Assembly: GCA_007753915.1 (NCBI GenBank)
Contig: CP036352.1
Location: 3,535,306 to 3,599,305 of the forward strand
Direction: 5' to 3'
Source: Phycisphaerae bacterium RAS2
GTDB lineage: Bacteria; Planctomycetota; Phycisphaerae; UBA1845; UTPLA1
Length of the DNA: 64,000 bases
Positions 50,824 through 59,751 of the stretch are shown one piece after another (position 1 is the first letter of the stretch; each line of letters begins with the position of its first letter). A program made the translations under genes and the position numbers. The notes below the pieces were generated by a model. That model saw nothing but the letters and a program-made list of their open reading frames with translations. It had not been told where the DNA came from and ran no database searches.

Positions 50824-52116
50824 CTAATGCGAGCCGAACTCAAGATTCTTGCGAAACGCCCGCGCGAAGAGACCGTGCAGCCGAGCCAGGACGTACATCC
50901 CGTAGAAATAGAATGCCATGACTGCGCCCCATGCGACGAGGGCGAGGCCGACCTGAAGCAGGTTGCCCTCCTTCGAGCCGGCCGACATCTGGCTGATCTT
51001 GGGGATGAACCAGTCGTGGACAATGGCCCAGAACGCCCCGCCGAAAAGGATGCCATAGACAACGAGAATGATGACGAGAAAGAGGTAGTGCACGTGCGTT
51101 CGGGCGATGCCCTTGGCCACGTTCACCGGGTTGATGCCCTGCGACACCGACCCGAGCGCGATGCCGACGAGATTCATCGGGACGCCCAGCGAGATGACGA
51201 GCAAGCCGACAAAGAATCCCGCGCCGCCCTTCTCAAGCAGGTCGGTCGCGTTGGTCTCCATGACGAATTCAACCGGCGTCTTGCCCATCGTCAGAAACAC
51301 GACGATGCTCAACATCACCGCGAAATAGACATTCAAGACAAGATACGCCACGACGCTCTTGCCCCACTGGGCCGGACCCCACGACAGATTCGGCGGCGCC
51401 TCCTGCCCGACGGTCGTCGTCCGGACGACATCAAGAAACGTGTGAATCGCCACGGCCGAGAAGAAGAACACCTCCAGCGCGAAGATGCCCATCAGCATGA
51501 GCGACGCGGTGCTCAAGTCGCCGGTCTGTTCGGCGGTTTCGGTCCCCGCCGCGCTTTGCTGCATCAGATAGGTGAGCGACGTGAAGATCGCCACGGGCAC
51601 CAGCCCCGCGCCGACGGCGATGCCGGCCGCGTTCAGCAGCGATGCAATCGCGGGGATCGGGTAGGCCATCGCATTGCCGATGCCGCTGTAAAACGTCGCG
51701 ACCGAGGTCGGACCGCTCTGCCGTCGGGGCGAAGGCCCGCCGCCTTTCACCAGCGCGGGGATCGGATTCCAGCAATTGGAACACAGCACTTCGGTGTACG
51801 GGTCTTTGGCCTTGGTCGGCTTTTGACAATTGGGACAGATGCGAACGTTGGGGTCGCTCTTGGAGGCTTCTTTCTGCGCGGCGGCCGTGACGGCATCCTG
51901 TGCCGCCTTCAGCTCCTCTCCCCCCATCTCGCCGGCCCGCTTCTCAAGCGCGGCGAGGCTCTCCAAATCGAGATCGCCGCCGGCGCCGCTTCGCAGCGCG
52001 GTTTGAAGCTTCGGCACGGAGAAGGCGCGGTTGCACGCGGGGCAGCGAATGGCGCGGCCGGCATACTTGTCGGCGATCTGCAGTGCCTTCTGGCACCGCG
52101 GGCAACGCAGCTTCAT
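50824..52116 (-). CDS. Zinc-ribbon multi-pass membrane protein of unknown function
   Basis: A 430-aa protein. The N-terminus has two zinc-ribbon-like sites: KLRCPRCQKALQIADKYAGRAIRCPACNRAF (residues 3-31, the MJ0042-like type common in planctomycetes) and ICPNCQKPTKAKDPYTEVLCSNCWNP (about 93-118). Residues 140-420 hold about six membrane helices, including FALEVFFFSAVAIHTFLDVV, AYLVLNVYFAVMLSIVVFL and YLFLVIILVVYGILFGG, in a DUF4013/YIP1-like pattern. It may be a stress- or membrane-organisation protein; nothing more specific can be read. Confidence 0.72.
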   Translation of the reverse strand: MKLRCPRCQKALQIADKYAGRAIRCPACNRAFSVPKLQTALRSGAGGDLDLESLAALEKRAGEMGGEELKAAQDAVTAAAQKEASKSDPNVRICPNCQKPTKAKDPYTEVLCSNCWNPIPALVKGGGPSPRRQSGPTSVATFYSGIGNAMAYPIPAIASLLNAAGIAVGAGLVPVAIFTSLTYLMQQSAAGTETAEQTGDLSTASLMLMGIFALEVFFFSAVAIHTFLDVVRTTTVGQEAPPNLSWGPAQWGKSVVAYLVLNVYFAVMLSIVVFLTMGKTPVEFVMETNATDLLEKGGAGFFVGLLVISLGVPMNLVGIALGSVSQGINPVNVAKGIARTHVHYLFLVIILVVYGILFGGAFWAIVHDWFIPKISQMSAGSKEGNLLQVGLALVAWGAVMAFYFYGMYVLARLHGLFARAFRKNLEFGSH

Positions 52117-52298
52117 GTCGGCACGTCCTCCGTACGCCCGGCCCTGGGGCGAATTCTACGCGATCCAGCCGCAATGAGTAAGGTACACTCCCCCGCCGCC
52201 GGCCCGAATCAAATCACGTTGGCCAACCAACCACGCCAATCCAAGATCGTATCATCAGGCAGTGCGTCACCCTGCCGCACCGCCAAATGTCTCATTTC

Positions 52299-52354
52299 CT
52301 GCCCACTGACCTCTGATCACTGACCTCTGATCACTGACCTCTGATCACTGACCA
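52299..52354 (+). repeat. Heptamer tandem array 4 (CTGACCT/CTGATCA), overlapping a stop codon
   Basis: Eight 7-base units. Six of them alternate CTGACCT and CTGATCA, giving three perfect copies of a 14-base unit. The array runs over the stop codon (52345-52347) of the PAS-GAF-receiver gene. Same unit family as array 3 at 44244-44292. Confidence 0.8.
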
Positions 52355-54033
52355 CTCCCCCCCACAGGCATCAACGCCTTGCGAACTTCCTCGATCAGTT
52401 GGTCGACCATGAACGGCTTGAACAGCACGGCGCTCAATCCCTCGGGCCGCGCGCGAACAATTGAATGATTCGGGTCGTAGCCGAAGCCGGTCATCAAAAT
52501 GACGGGGCAATCGGCCCGTTTGTCGCGCGCCGTCGAGAAGACTTCGTACCCATTCTTGTGCGGCATGCGAATGTCGGACAGGACCAGATCGTAGTCCTGT
52601 TGCTCGATGCGCGCGATGGCCTCACTCCCGTCCGAGGCCATGTCGACCGTGCCGCCCCGCCGCGTCAGCAGCTCGGCGATGGTCTCGCGGATCGTCTGGT
52701 CGTCGTCAGCCACGAGGATTCGCTTGCCGTTGATCAACGGATCGACCGGCGTCGCGTCGCCGTGGCGGCCGAGGATGCCGGAGCGGGACGTGCCGGCGGC
52801 CTTGATGCGCTTGCTGATCTCCTTCGCGTTTTCACAGATCGCGGCAATTCGCCGCCGGAGCGAGTCATTGCCGATGTACTCGTCCATGATCCCCTGTGAC
52901 TCGGCGATGATGTCGTTCACCGGCCCGGCCACCTCGCTGCAGACGTCGTCCACCAATTGCCCGCTGAATTCGTACCGCTCGATGATCAGCAGGTCCAGCG
53001 TGTTCAGGGCAATCGCGACATAGCGCGCCAGAATCTCCGCGAACTGCTTGTCGTCCTCGTTGAAGGCGTTGACCTCGTCCGACTCGATGTCCAGCACGCC
53101 GATGACCGAGTCACGCAGCCGCAGCGGCACGGTCAGCGAGCTGCCGGTCGTGTCCAGCCCCTGGAGATACAGCGGGTCTTGCGACGTATCTTTACATATG
53201 TAGCTTTGTCCGGTCGCCGCCACGTAGCCGCTCGTGCCGTTGCCCGTCGGCTCCGCGTAGATCTCGTAGTCGCGGCTCTGCTGCGACAAGCCGTGGTGAA
53301 AGACAAAATCCAGCTTGTTCGTCTTCTTGTCGATCAGCAGCACGGCGAACTTGTCGAAATTCAACAGGTCCTTCAGATACCCGTGCATCTTCTCTTCCAG
53401 CAGCGCGATGCGCTGCTCGACGTTCATCCCCGCGAACGCCTCCGCGTCGATCCGCGCCAACTCCCGGCCCGCCAGGTCGATCGCGTCGATCTTCTTCTGC
53501 AGGCGCCGGCTGTGCGTCACGTCCCACACCACCGCCGCCACCTGCGACACCTCGCCCCGCTGGTTCAGAACCGGTGTCACCGTCAAGTCAAAATACTGAT
53601 CCTGGCCGCCCGTCAGGCTGAATCGCCGCGCGCGGTGATACGAAGGCTGCGCGGGATCGGTCTCAATCGGCACGCCGAAGGTCTTGGCGCAGACCTCGCA
53701 GACCTTTTCGCGAAGATCCGGCGGATAGCTCTGCATCTTGGGATTCGACCAGACATGTCGGCCATCCAGTCCGACAATGCAGACGCCCTGCCCGATGGTT
53801 TCAAGCAGCAGCGTCGCCTGGTGATTGATTGAGGCGCGCTCCAGCGCAAGAAAATCACGCTGATCGCTGATCACGAGGTCATATTGACCGTCCCGCAGCG
53901 CCGCCACGGCCTCGTCAAACGAAGCGACGGTGCGAACTTCGGCATCGGGAAAAAGCTGGCAAACGCGGTCGGACGAGGGAGAACCGGGGCGGCTCAAGAC
54001 GAGAATTCGCGAATGAGTCGCCGTGCCGTTCAT
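52345..54033 (-). CDS. Multi-domain signalling protein: receiver-like, PAS, GAF, helical domain, receiver; no kinase ATPase
   Basis: A 562-aa cytoplasmic protein. Order: a degenerate receiver-like domain (RILVLSRPGSPSSDRV..., residues 9-70, with SDQ in place of the phosphoryl site), a PAS domain (about 80-190, ETIGQGVCIVGLDGRHVWSNPKM), a short coiled link, a GAF domain (about 225-345, FAVLLIDKK; VPLRLRDSVIGVLDIES), a helical segment resembling a HisKA dimerisation domain but without phosphorylatable His in the usual context (about 350-410), and a C-terminal receiver (RILVADDDQTIRETIAELL; LVLSDIRMP with the acceptor Asp; VLFKPF). There is no HATPase domain, so an external kinase is needed. ATG at 54033 is used. 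The last codons lie in a heptamer array. Confidence 0.82.
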   Translation of the reverse strand: MNGTATHSRILVLSRPGSPSSDRVCQLFPDAEVRTVASFDEAVAALRDGQYDLVISDQRDFLALERASINHQATLLLETIGQGVCIVGLDGRHVWSNPKMQSYPPDLREKVCEVCAKTFGVPIETDPAQPSYHRARRFSLTGGQDQYFDLTVTPVLNQRGEVSQVAAVVWDVTHSRRLQKKIDAIDLAGRELARIDAEAFAGMNVEQRIALLEEKMHGYLKDLLNFDKFAVLLIDKKTNKLDFVFHHGLSQQSRDYEIYAEPTGNGTSGYVAATGQSYICKDTSQDPLYLQGLDTTGSSLTVPLRLRDSVIGVLDIESDEVNAFNEDDKQFAEILARYVAIALNTLDLLIIERYEFSGQLVDDVCSEVAGPVNDIIAESQGIMDEYIGNDSLRRRIAAICENAKEISKRIKAAGTSRSGILGRHGDATPVDPLINGKRILVADDDQTIRETIAELLTRRGGTVDMASDGSEAIARIEQQDYDLVLSDIRMPHKNGYEVFSTARDKRADCPVILMTGFGYDPNHSIVRARPEGLSAVLFKPFMVDQLIEEVRKALMPVGGSGQ

Positions 54034-54517
54034 CGCGTACAAACCCACTGTTCAAGGTCCCATCGAAAGCGCAGGGGACGAGCCTTTCGATTTGAAATGA
54101 GCAGCGACCCCCGGAATGCAGCCATGCGAAAACCTTTCACCAAGGCTCCAATGCTGGATTCTATCACACGGACTCGGTCCGGACCAACCCCCTCTTAAGC
54201 GTCAATCCGCCCTGCGCGTTTTTACGTGCCGACGCTTTATTATCGACCGATCGGGCGACCTCGGCTGACTGCAACCCGCGCAGGAATGCCAAAACGAGGC
54301 TCGCAGGAGCGCACACCGCTCCGTGCCCCCGATATTTGCACGTGTTGAAATGAGTAGTGGGAACAGTGACGCGATGGCGCACCATCGCCCTGTGCCGAGT
54401 GCATCCGGTTCAGGCTCGATCCGCAGGACACGATGCCATCGACCAAAGCCAGTTTGCCAGGTTCGTAGCGACACCACCCGGCGGCAAGTCCCTTACAGAC
54501 AAGCCCAGCCGGTCAAC
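54034..54517. other. Intergenic stretch with no recognised gene
   Basis: Nearly 480 bases between two minus-strand genes. I see no convincing reading frame, tRNA or riboswitch core. The promoter of the signalling gene should be at its left end and the 3' region of the DUF3352-like gene at its right end. Confidence 0.4.
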
Positions 54518-56677
54518 TTATTCGCCGTCGCCATCATCCTCGGAAGCCGAATCAGTTTCGTCTTCCGATGAGGCGCCTTCGGTCGATTCATCCTCGGCGG
54601 GCTTGGGCTGCGGCTTCTTGTAGTTCTGGACGCTGTGCGAGCGCCAGGCCTTCCCGTCAAACGTCGTGTAGGTGGACGACGATTGGTAGAAATTCAGTTT
54701 GCCCGCGACCGGAGCGAGTTTCGCCAGGATCGGCGGCACCGCGCGGACGACGGCCTGCATCGGCGGCGGCATTTCCTGCGCGCCCATCGCCATGAAACCC
54801 ATGCCCATCGACAGGCCCGCGATCGCGCCCTGCAACTCCTCGGCGAAGTTCCGCTCGTCGGTGAAACTGATCGACATGACGCGATCGCCCTTGGGCATCA
54901 TCGCCTCGGCCGTGAACTGCTTGCTCTTGGTGATGTTCGGATGCTGACCCGAGGCCGTCTTCAGGCAGGTCGATACGGCCTTGCTGGACGAGCCGATGAC
55001 GAGGTGCCCCTCGGCGCAACCGACGACCGGCGAGAGACCTCCCATCATCATCATCATGGGGTGCGAGATTTGGGTGAACTTTGCCTTGCCGATTTCGGTC
55101 GGTGTCAGCGTCAGCCCCTGCTCCTGGCCCACCTTTTCCTTGACGAACGCAACGAGGCGCTCCATCTGGTCGGCGGCCTTCTCCTCATCCGTGACGCCGA
55201 CCAGCAGGACCCAGTCCTGTCCCGCGTTGTAGGAGATGAACGGGCCGGTGTAGAGGGCGAAGATCTCATCGCGCACGTTGATGCCGAGCGGACCCTGCTG
55301 GATGCCGTCCCACGACTCCAGCAAATCCGGGCCGCCGGGGACGCTGTCGCGAATGAAATCAATGACGTAGTCATAAAGCTTGGACAGATCGAAGCTGCCG
55401 GAACACGAAAAGGTCGTCGCCTCACGCGGGACAAACCTGGCGTAGTCATCCAGTGCCTTGCCGCTGCAGATTGCCTTCGTGAACCCGTTCTTCTCCGTGC
55501 CGGGTCGAATCGAGGTCAGGTGCTCGGTGTGAACGCGCAGGCCGTCGGTCCATTCCACCTCGGCGATGTAGTCAAACGTTGACATGTCATCGAGCAGGCG
55601 CGAGACCACGCGCATCCATGCCGCGGGATCGTCGGTCGCGTCGGCCGGCTGATCCTCGGCGTCGGCCTCGTCCTCGGCGTCCGCATCGCTGTCGTCGTCC
55701 GCGTCGGCGGCCTCGGACTCGTCTTCGTCGGGTTCCGGCGCCGGGCGCTTCGCTTTGGGCCGGGGCGAATCGGCTTGCGCTTCGTCCTCGGCGCCGCGCG
55801 CCGCCCGCCGTGCCGCGACCTTGCCCTTCCGTCCGCCGGCCTGCATCGAGCCTTCGATCATCTTCACCATGCCGTTCATGCTGTTCATCATGCCGCTGGA
55901 ATCGAAGAAGACGAGGCTGTCTTCGGCGGGCGGGAGTTTCTTGAACGCGCCCTGGAACCGCGGGGAATCAAGCAGCGCTTTCTTGTCCGACTTGCCCTGG
56001 AGCAGGGCGACCGCGTCGCGGGCGATCTGCGTCCCGCCGACACCAATGACAATTGTATCTTTCCACGCGCTGATGCTGATGACCTTCATCCCCGGCACCG
56101 CCAGCACTTCCAGGGCCGCCGTCGTGATGCCGTCGGCCTTGTCTTCGGTGACCTTCAGCACGCCTTCGCCGCCCTGCGTCTCCACCACCTTCACGATTTC
56201 TTCCAGCAACGCCTTCAGGGCCTTGTAGTTGGCAGCCGCTTTTTCCTTCGTCATGCGTCCGGCCAGCACGCCCTCAAACTGAAACGCCTGCGGGAACGGG
56301 CGGTAGAACCGGCCAGCCCAGATCATTTCCGTGCCGAACAGCTCGCTCCAATCAACCGCGTGACACAGCGTGCCGAATCGCTCGTGCAGGTCCTCGACCA
56401 TCTCTAACTGCTCGTCATCAACATTCTCCATGACGAGGTCCCAGACGTCGGTCAGGATGCCGCTGTCCATGAAGGCCTTGTGGACCTCGCCCCAGTAGGC
56501 GTCGAGAAACGCCCGCTCGGGGTTGCCCTTCGCGGCGACCGCGATGAACACGTCATCGGGGATGGCCTTGGAAAGCGGAAACTTGCCAAAGTCGGTCTGG
56601 GCCACGGCGGGTACCACCGCGGTCAGAAATCCCAGTGCGACGACCGCCATTCGGATTCGGCACGACTGATTCTTCAT
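54518..56677 (-). CDS. Large secreted protein, DUF3352-like, with an acidic linker
   Basis: A 719-aa exported protein with a signal peptide (MAVVALGFLTAVVPAVAQ). It begins SKAIPDDVFIAVAAKGNPERAFLDAYWGEVHKAF and contains repeated modules such as AWKDTIVIGVGGTQIARDAVALLQG and CAEGHLVIGSSSKAVSTCLKT, the pattern of DUF3352-type planctomycete proteins. Residues of about 300-370 are a linker: a basic part (KGKVAARRAARG) followed by a run of Asp/Glu/Ala. The C-terminus is again acidic. AGGAG lies eight bases before the ATG at 56677. Function unknown. Confidence 0.7.
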   Translation of the reverse strand: MKNQSCRIRMAVVALGFLTAVVPAVAQTDFGKFPLSKAIPDDVFIAVAAKGNPERAFLDAYWGEVHKAFMDSGILTDVWDLVMENVDDEQLEMVEDLHERFGTLCHAVDWSELFGTEMIWAGRFYRPFPQAFQFEGVLAGRMTKEKAAANYKALKALLEEIVKVVETQGGEGVLKVTEDKADGITTAALEVLAVPGMKVISISAWKDTIVIGVGGTQIARDAVALLQGKSDKKALLDSPRFQGAFKKLPPAEDSLVFFDSSGMMNSMNGMVKMIEGSMQAGGRKGKVAARRAARGAEDEAQADSPRPKAKRPAPEPDEDESEAADADDDSDADAEDEADAEDQPADATDDPAAWMRVVSRLLDDMSTFDYIAEVEWTDGLRVHTEHLTSIRPGTEKNGFTKAICSGKALDDYARFVPREATTFSCSGSFDLSKLYDYVIDFIRDSVPGGPDLLESWDGIQQGPLGINVRDEIFALYTGPFISYNAGQDWVLLVGVTDEEKAADQMERLVAFVKEKVGQEQGLTLTPTEIGKAKFTQISHPMMMMMGGLSPVVGCAEGHLVIGSSSKAVSTCLKTASGQHPNITKSKQFTAEAMMPKGDRVMSISFTDERNFAEELQGAIAGLSMGMGFMAMGAQEMPPPMQAVVRAVPPILAKLAPVAGKLNFYQSSSTYTTFDGKAWRSHSVQNYKKPQPKPAEDESTEGASSEDETDSASEDDGDGE

Positions 56678-56956
56678 GGAATTAACTCCTGCTCCAGAGT
56701 GTGAGGTTTCATATTCCTGGCCCCGCTTCGGCGCTCCACCAGCGTCTTCGCGTCGGGCCTGCGATCGGCAACGGCCTTGAGTCGGCAACACGACCGCCCG
56801 GACCCGATGGGTCAGGTTCGATCAAACCGAAGCCTCCGGCACGATAAGGGGCAACGGGAAGTGTGGCCGAAATTCACGCTTCGGGCAAATCGGGCCAGAC
56901 CAAAATCGCCTCGTCGGCGGGAATCTCGGCTGCCGAGGTGGGAAAACGCAGGATTA

Positions 56957-58408
56957 TCAGGGGGTTAGCGACGCCGCCCGGGCGATCCAATCATCCGCTC
57001 GCTGCGCGATGCGATGAACGGCTGGGTCGGATCGAAACGCCTCGAAGCACCGAGCGAGATGAGCATCCAACTTTGCTGCGCGGCGCGCAAACTCATTGAC
57101 GCCGGCCTCCGCCAGGTCCGCCAGTTGTTCGGGGCGGGTGGATGATTTTCCGGCCTTGAGAGCGTGTCGATGAGCGTGGCCCAATGTCTCTCCGACAAGG
57201 TCGGCGGCGGCAAGGAAGTCGTCAACGCTGCGCAGATCTTCCCAGTCAGGTTCCTCGCTCCATGGGTCCTTCGCGCGCACCAGAAACGACCGGCCCTCAA
57301 TGCTGGCGTGACTCACCAGCCAGCTCGGCGAGGGCTGCAGCGCGGCGTGTGCGGCGGCGACCTCGCGGCTGCGGTCGGTTTCGGAATGCGTCAGGCCGGC
57401 GCGCTCTGCAGCGGAGCGCGGCTGCTCTTTGAATTCAAACAACATCGGTGCCGCGCCATCGCTCAGTGTCGCATCGGCGATGACGAGGTACTTGGCGACA
57501 CCCTGGCTGCCGCTGGAGCCGAGTCGCGTCCAAATCGCGGCGTCGATCGGCACCGGCGCGCGATCGCCGATCAGCATGCGGCGCGAGGCGGGCGGCATGC
57601 GGCCCATCGCATCGCGCAACGAATCAGCCAGCGCCGCGCGGACGGCTTGCGACGGAGGCTCCATGATATCGACAACTTGATTCTTCTTGTGTCGGGCCGG
57701 CGCGAAACGCGGCGGACCGTCTTCTCGTAGGTATCGCTTTGCAAACTTTCCCAGCCGCGCATCCCTTACTTTCTCGACCAGCTCACGCACGACCGCGTGG
57801 CGATCCGCGAGCGTGGAGGCGTCGAGTTTCGCGCGAAGCGCCGCTGAATACGCCGCGCAGAATCGCCGCGCCAGCTCCGCCTGCCGCGATTCATTCAGAT
57901 CGATCCGTCGCCCAGTCGCCGCGACCCGCAGCGATGTGATCCCTCGAAGCACGTCCAGTTCAAACGGCCCCTCAAACGTCTCATCGAGATCGACCACGCC
58001 AAAACGCACGAAGTCACTTGACTCGGCCGTGCGGAACACACCGATGTTCCCATAGTGCACGTCACCGTGCAGACGGAGACGCGCATCCGGCCGTTTCAGC
58101 CAGTCGGCGGCGTTTTCTCGACACCAGTCATAATAGAGGCCGGCGGTTCCGCGGAAGAACGTGTACGCGTCGGTCCGCAGGCTGCGAAACTTCATCGGCA
58201 GTCCGCGCGGATCGTCGGGCGAAAGATGCGGGTTCAGTTCGGCGATGCGCGATGCGATGCCGCGGAGACCCTCTTCAGCCCGCGCCGTCGCAACAGCCCC
58301 GAACAGGACCGCGACGATCAAGAGCACGGCCCCCCTGGTGGTGCCCGGCTTTGATCTTGCTTCACGCCGGGGCGCACCGGCGGCGGTGGCGCTTGTTTCT
58401 GGTTGCAT
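56957..58408 (-). CDS. DUF2252 family protein, exported
   Basis: A 483-aa protein with an N-terminal hydrophobic segment (GAVLLIVAVLFGAVATARA). The DUF2252 region shows MKFRSLRTDAYTFFRGTAGLYYDW, RLRLHGDVHYGNIGVFRT, FGVVDLDETFEGPFELDVLRGITSL, and YLVIADATLSD, with the HGDxHxxN and DxDE/D motifs reminiscent of aminoglycoside phosphotransferase/kinase folds. Reported DUF2252 proteins lack an assigned reaction. An export signal on a kinase-like fold is odd, since ATP is not available outside the cytoplasm. ATG at 58408 preferred to a TTG five codons upstream. Confidence 0.8.
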   Translation of the reverse strand: MQPETSATAAGAPRREARSKPGTTRGAVLLIVAVLFGAVATARAEEGLRGIASRIAELNPHLSPDDPRGLPMKFRSLRTDAYTFFRGTAGLYYDWCRENAADWLKRPDARLRLHGDVHYGNIGVFRTAESSDFVRFGVVDLDETFEGPFELDVLRGITSLRVAATGRRIDLNESRQAELARRFCAAYSAALRAKLDASTLADRHAVVRELVEKVRDARLGKFAKRYLREDGPPRFAPARHKKNQVVDIMEPPSQAVRAALADSLRDAMGRMPPASRRMLIGDRAPVPIDAAIWTRLGSSGSQGVAKYLVIADATLSDGAAPMLFEFKEQPRSAAERAGLTHSETDRSREVAAAHAALQPSPSWLVSHASIEGRSFLVRAKDPWSEEPDWEDLRSVDDFLAAADLVGETLGHAHRHALKAGKSSTRPEQLADLAEAGVNEFARRAAKLDAHLARCFEAFRSDPAVHRIAQRADDWIARAASLTP

Positions 58409-58684
58409 GGTTCGTGTTGGCAAGCGTTTGGAATGCTATCGCCTGTGGGGCCGTCGAAGCAACTCGGGAGCCCCCATGCCAAGGCGACCATGGATGCTGC
58501 AGGGAAGGTGATCTTCGGATTAACCGATTCTTAATACGGCCTGAATACACCTCAAACAGTCGGTCGCCACACTACGCGGGAACTCATCAACTGGCCGGGT
58601 CATCCGTTGCGCGGCGGATCGTCCAGTTTGCTCGCAATACCGAAATCCGAATCACGTCAATCAATCGAGCGAGGAACACCTCTC

Positions 58685-59599
58685 ATGCGGAGAAAGTCTT
58701 GGCCGACAGCGGAGGGGGCCTTCACGCTGATCGAATTGCTGGTCAGCATCGCCATCATCGCGCTGTTGATTTCGATACTTCTGCCGGCGCTGACGGCAGC
58801 CCGCGAGCAGGGACAGGAGACCAAGTGCCGCGCAAACCTCAAATCGTTCGGCATGGGCTTCATGACCTATGCGAACGTGCATGACGACTATACATGCAGC
58901 GGTGCGTTTGATCCCGATGTCGGTAAGAAGCGCGATGGACCGGTCGATCAGGTCGGCTGGGTCGCGGATCAGGTGAACTCGCAGGCGTCGGTGCCGGGGC
59001 AGATGCTCTGCCCATCGAACCCCGCGCGATACAACCAGAAGCTCGGTGCCGAAGGCGCGACCTACACGCCGGCGCAAGCCGCTGAGCTGATTCGCCTGGG
59101 GTACAACACCAACTACACCCAAAGCTGGTACATGGGCCGCACGCAGTACAACCCCCACGGCACCGGCAACCTCAAGAGCACCACCGGCACGCTGTGGGCG
59201 CTCAACTTGAGCAGCCTCAAGAGCGTCGACACATCGCGTGTGCCCATGCTCGGCGATGGGCGCACCGACCCCGACAACCTCGTGCTGGGCGAGCGATCGG
59301 TAAAGTCGATGACCGACGGTCCCTATCTGGGGAACTACGGCGTTCAGAGCTTCGCGGACTTCGGCCCTGCACACGGACGAGCCAAGTGGATCGCGTCGAA
59401 GAATCACAACCGCGTCCGGGCGAACATCCTGTTTGCTGACGGCCATGTTGGTTACTTCCGCGACGTCGATGGGGACGGGGAGTTCGCATTGAACGACGAC
59501 GATTTTCCGAACGTGACGCAGCGTGATGTGGATCATCAGGTGTTCGACGGCGTGCTGACGCTGGGGCGAAGGTCGAGGAACGCGGACGCCATTGAGTAG
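58685..59599 (+). CDS. Prepilin-type (pseudopilin) protein with DG-type C-terminal motif
   Basis: A 304-aa pseudopilin. It begins MRRKSWPTAEGAFTLIELLV with the prepilin cleavage/methylation motif and one helix (to about residue 36), then CRANLKSFGMGFMTYANVHDDY, a Cys pair region (LCPSNPARYN) and the C-terminal HNRVRANILFADGHVGYF close to the H-x9-DG motif of planctomycete DUF1559-like proteins. It is the same class as the truncated gene at the left edge (1-391). GAGG lies ten bases upstream of the ATG. Confidence 0.9.
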   Translation: MRRKSWPTAEGAFTLIELLVSIAIIALLISILLPALTAAREQGQETKCRANLKSFGMGFMTYANVHDDYTCSGAFDPDVGKKRDGPVDQVGWVADQVNSQASVPGQMLCPSNPARYNQKLGAEGATYTPAQAAELIRLGYNTNYTQSWYMGRTQYNPHGTGNLKSTTGTLWALNLSSLKSVDTSRVPMLGDGRTDPDNLVLGERSVKSMTDGPYLGNYGVQSFADFGPAHGRAKWIASKNHNRVRANILFADGHVGYFRDVDGDGEFALNDDDFPNVTQRDVDHQVFDGVLTLGRRSRNADAIE

Positions 59600-59703
59600 G
59601 CCAACGGGACGTGCCGCGAGGGGAATGAGCCTGCACGGAAGCACGGAATCGCAATGCCACGGGGGTCACACGCTTTGCGAGCGTTTCAACTTTGTGATTT
59701 TCC

Positions 59704-59735
59704 TGACGTTTTGACTTTTTGACGTTTCGACGTTT
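59704..59735 (+). repeat. Octamer tandem array (TGACGTTT type) upstream of the lamin-tail gene
   Basis: Four consecutive 8-base units (TGACGTTT, TGACTTTT, TGACGTTT, CGACGTTT) followed by CTTGAG, the site GGGGAG and the ATG at 59752. It mirrors the array before glnN, including the C at the start of the last unit and the TGAG that follows. Confidence 0.7.
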
Positions 59736-59751
59736 CTTGAGAAGGGGAGCC

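Noticed and set aside
56800-56880. Weak resemblance to a cyclic-di-GMP riboswitch (GAAGCCTCCGGC)
   Set aside because: The match is on the plus strand while both flanking genes are on the minus strand, and the second conserved half is absent.
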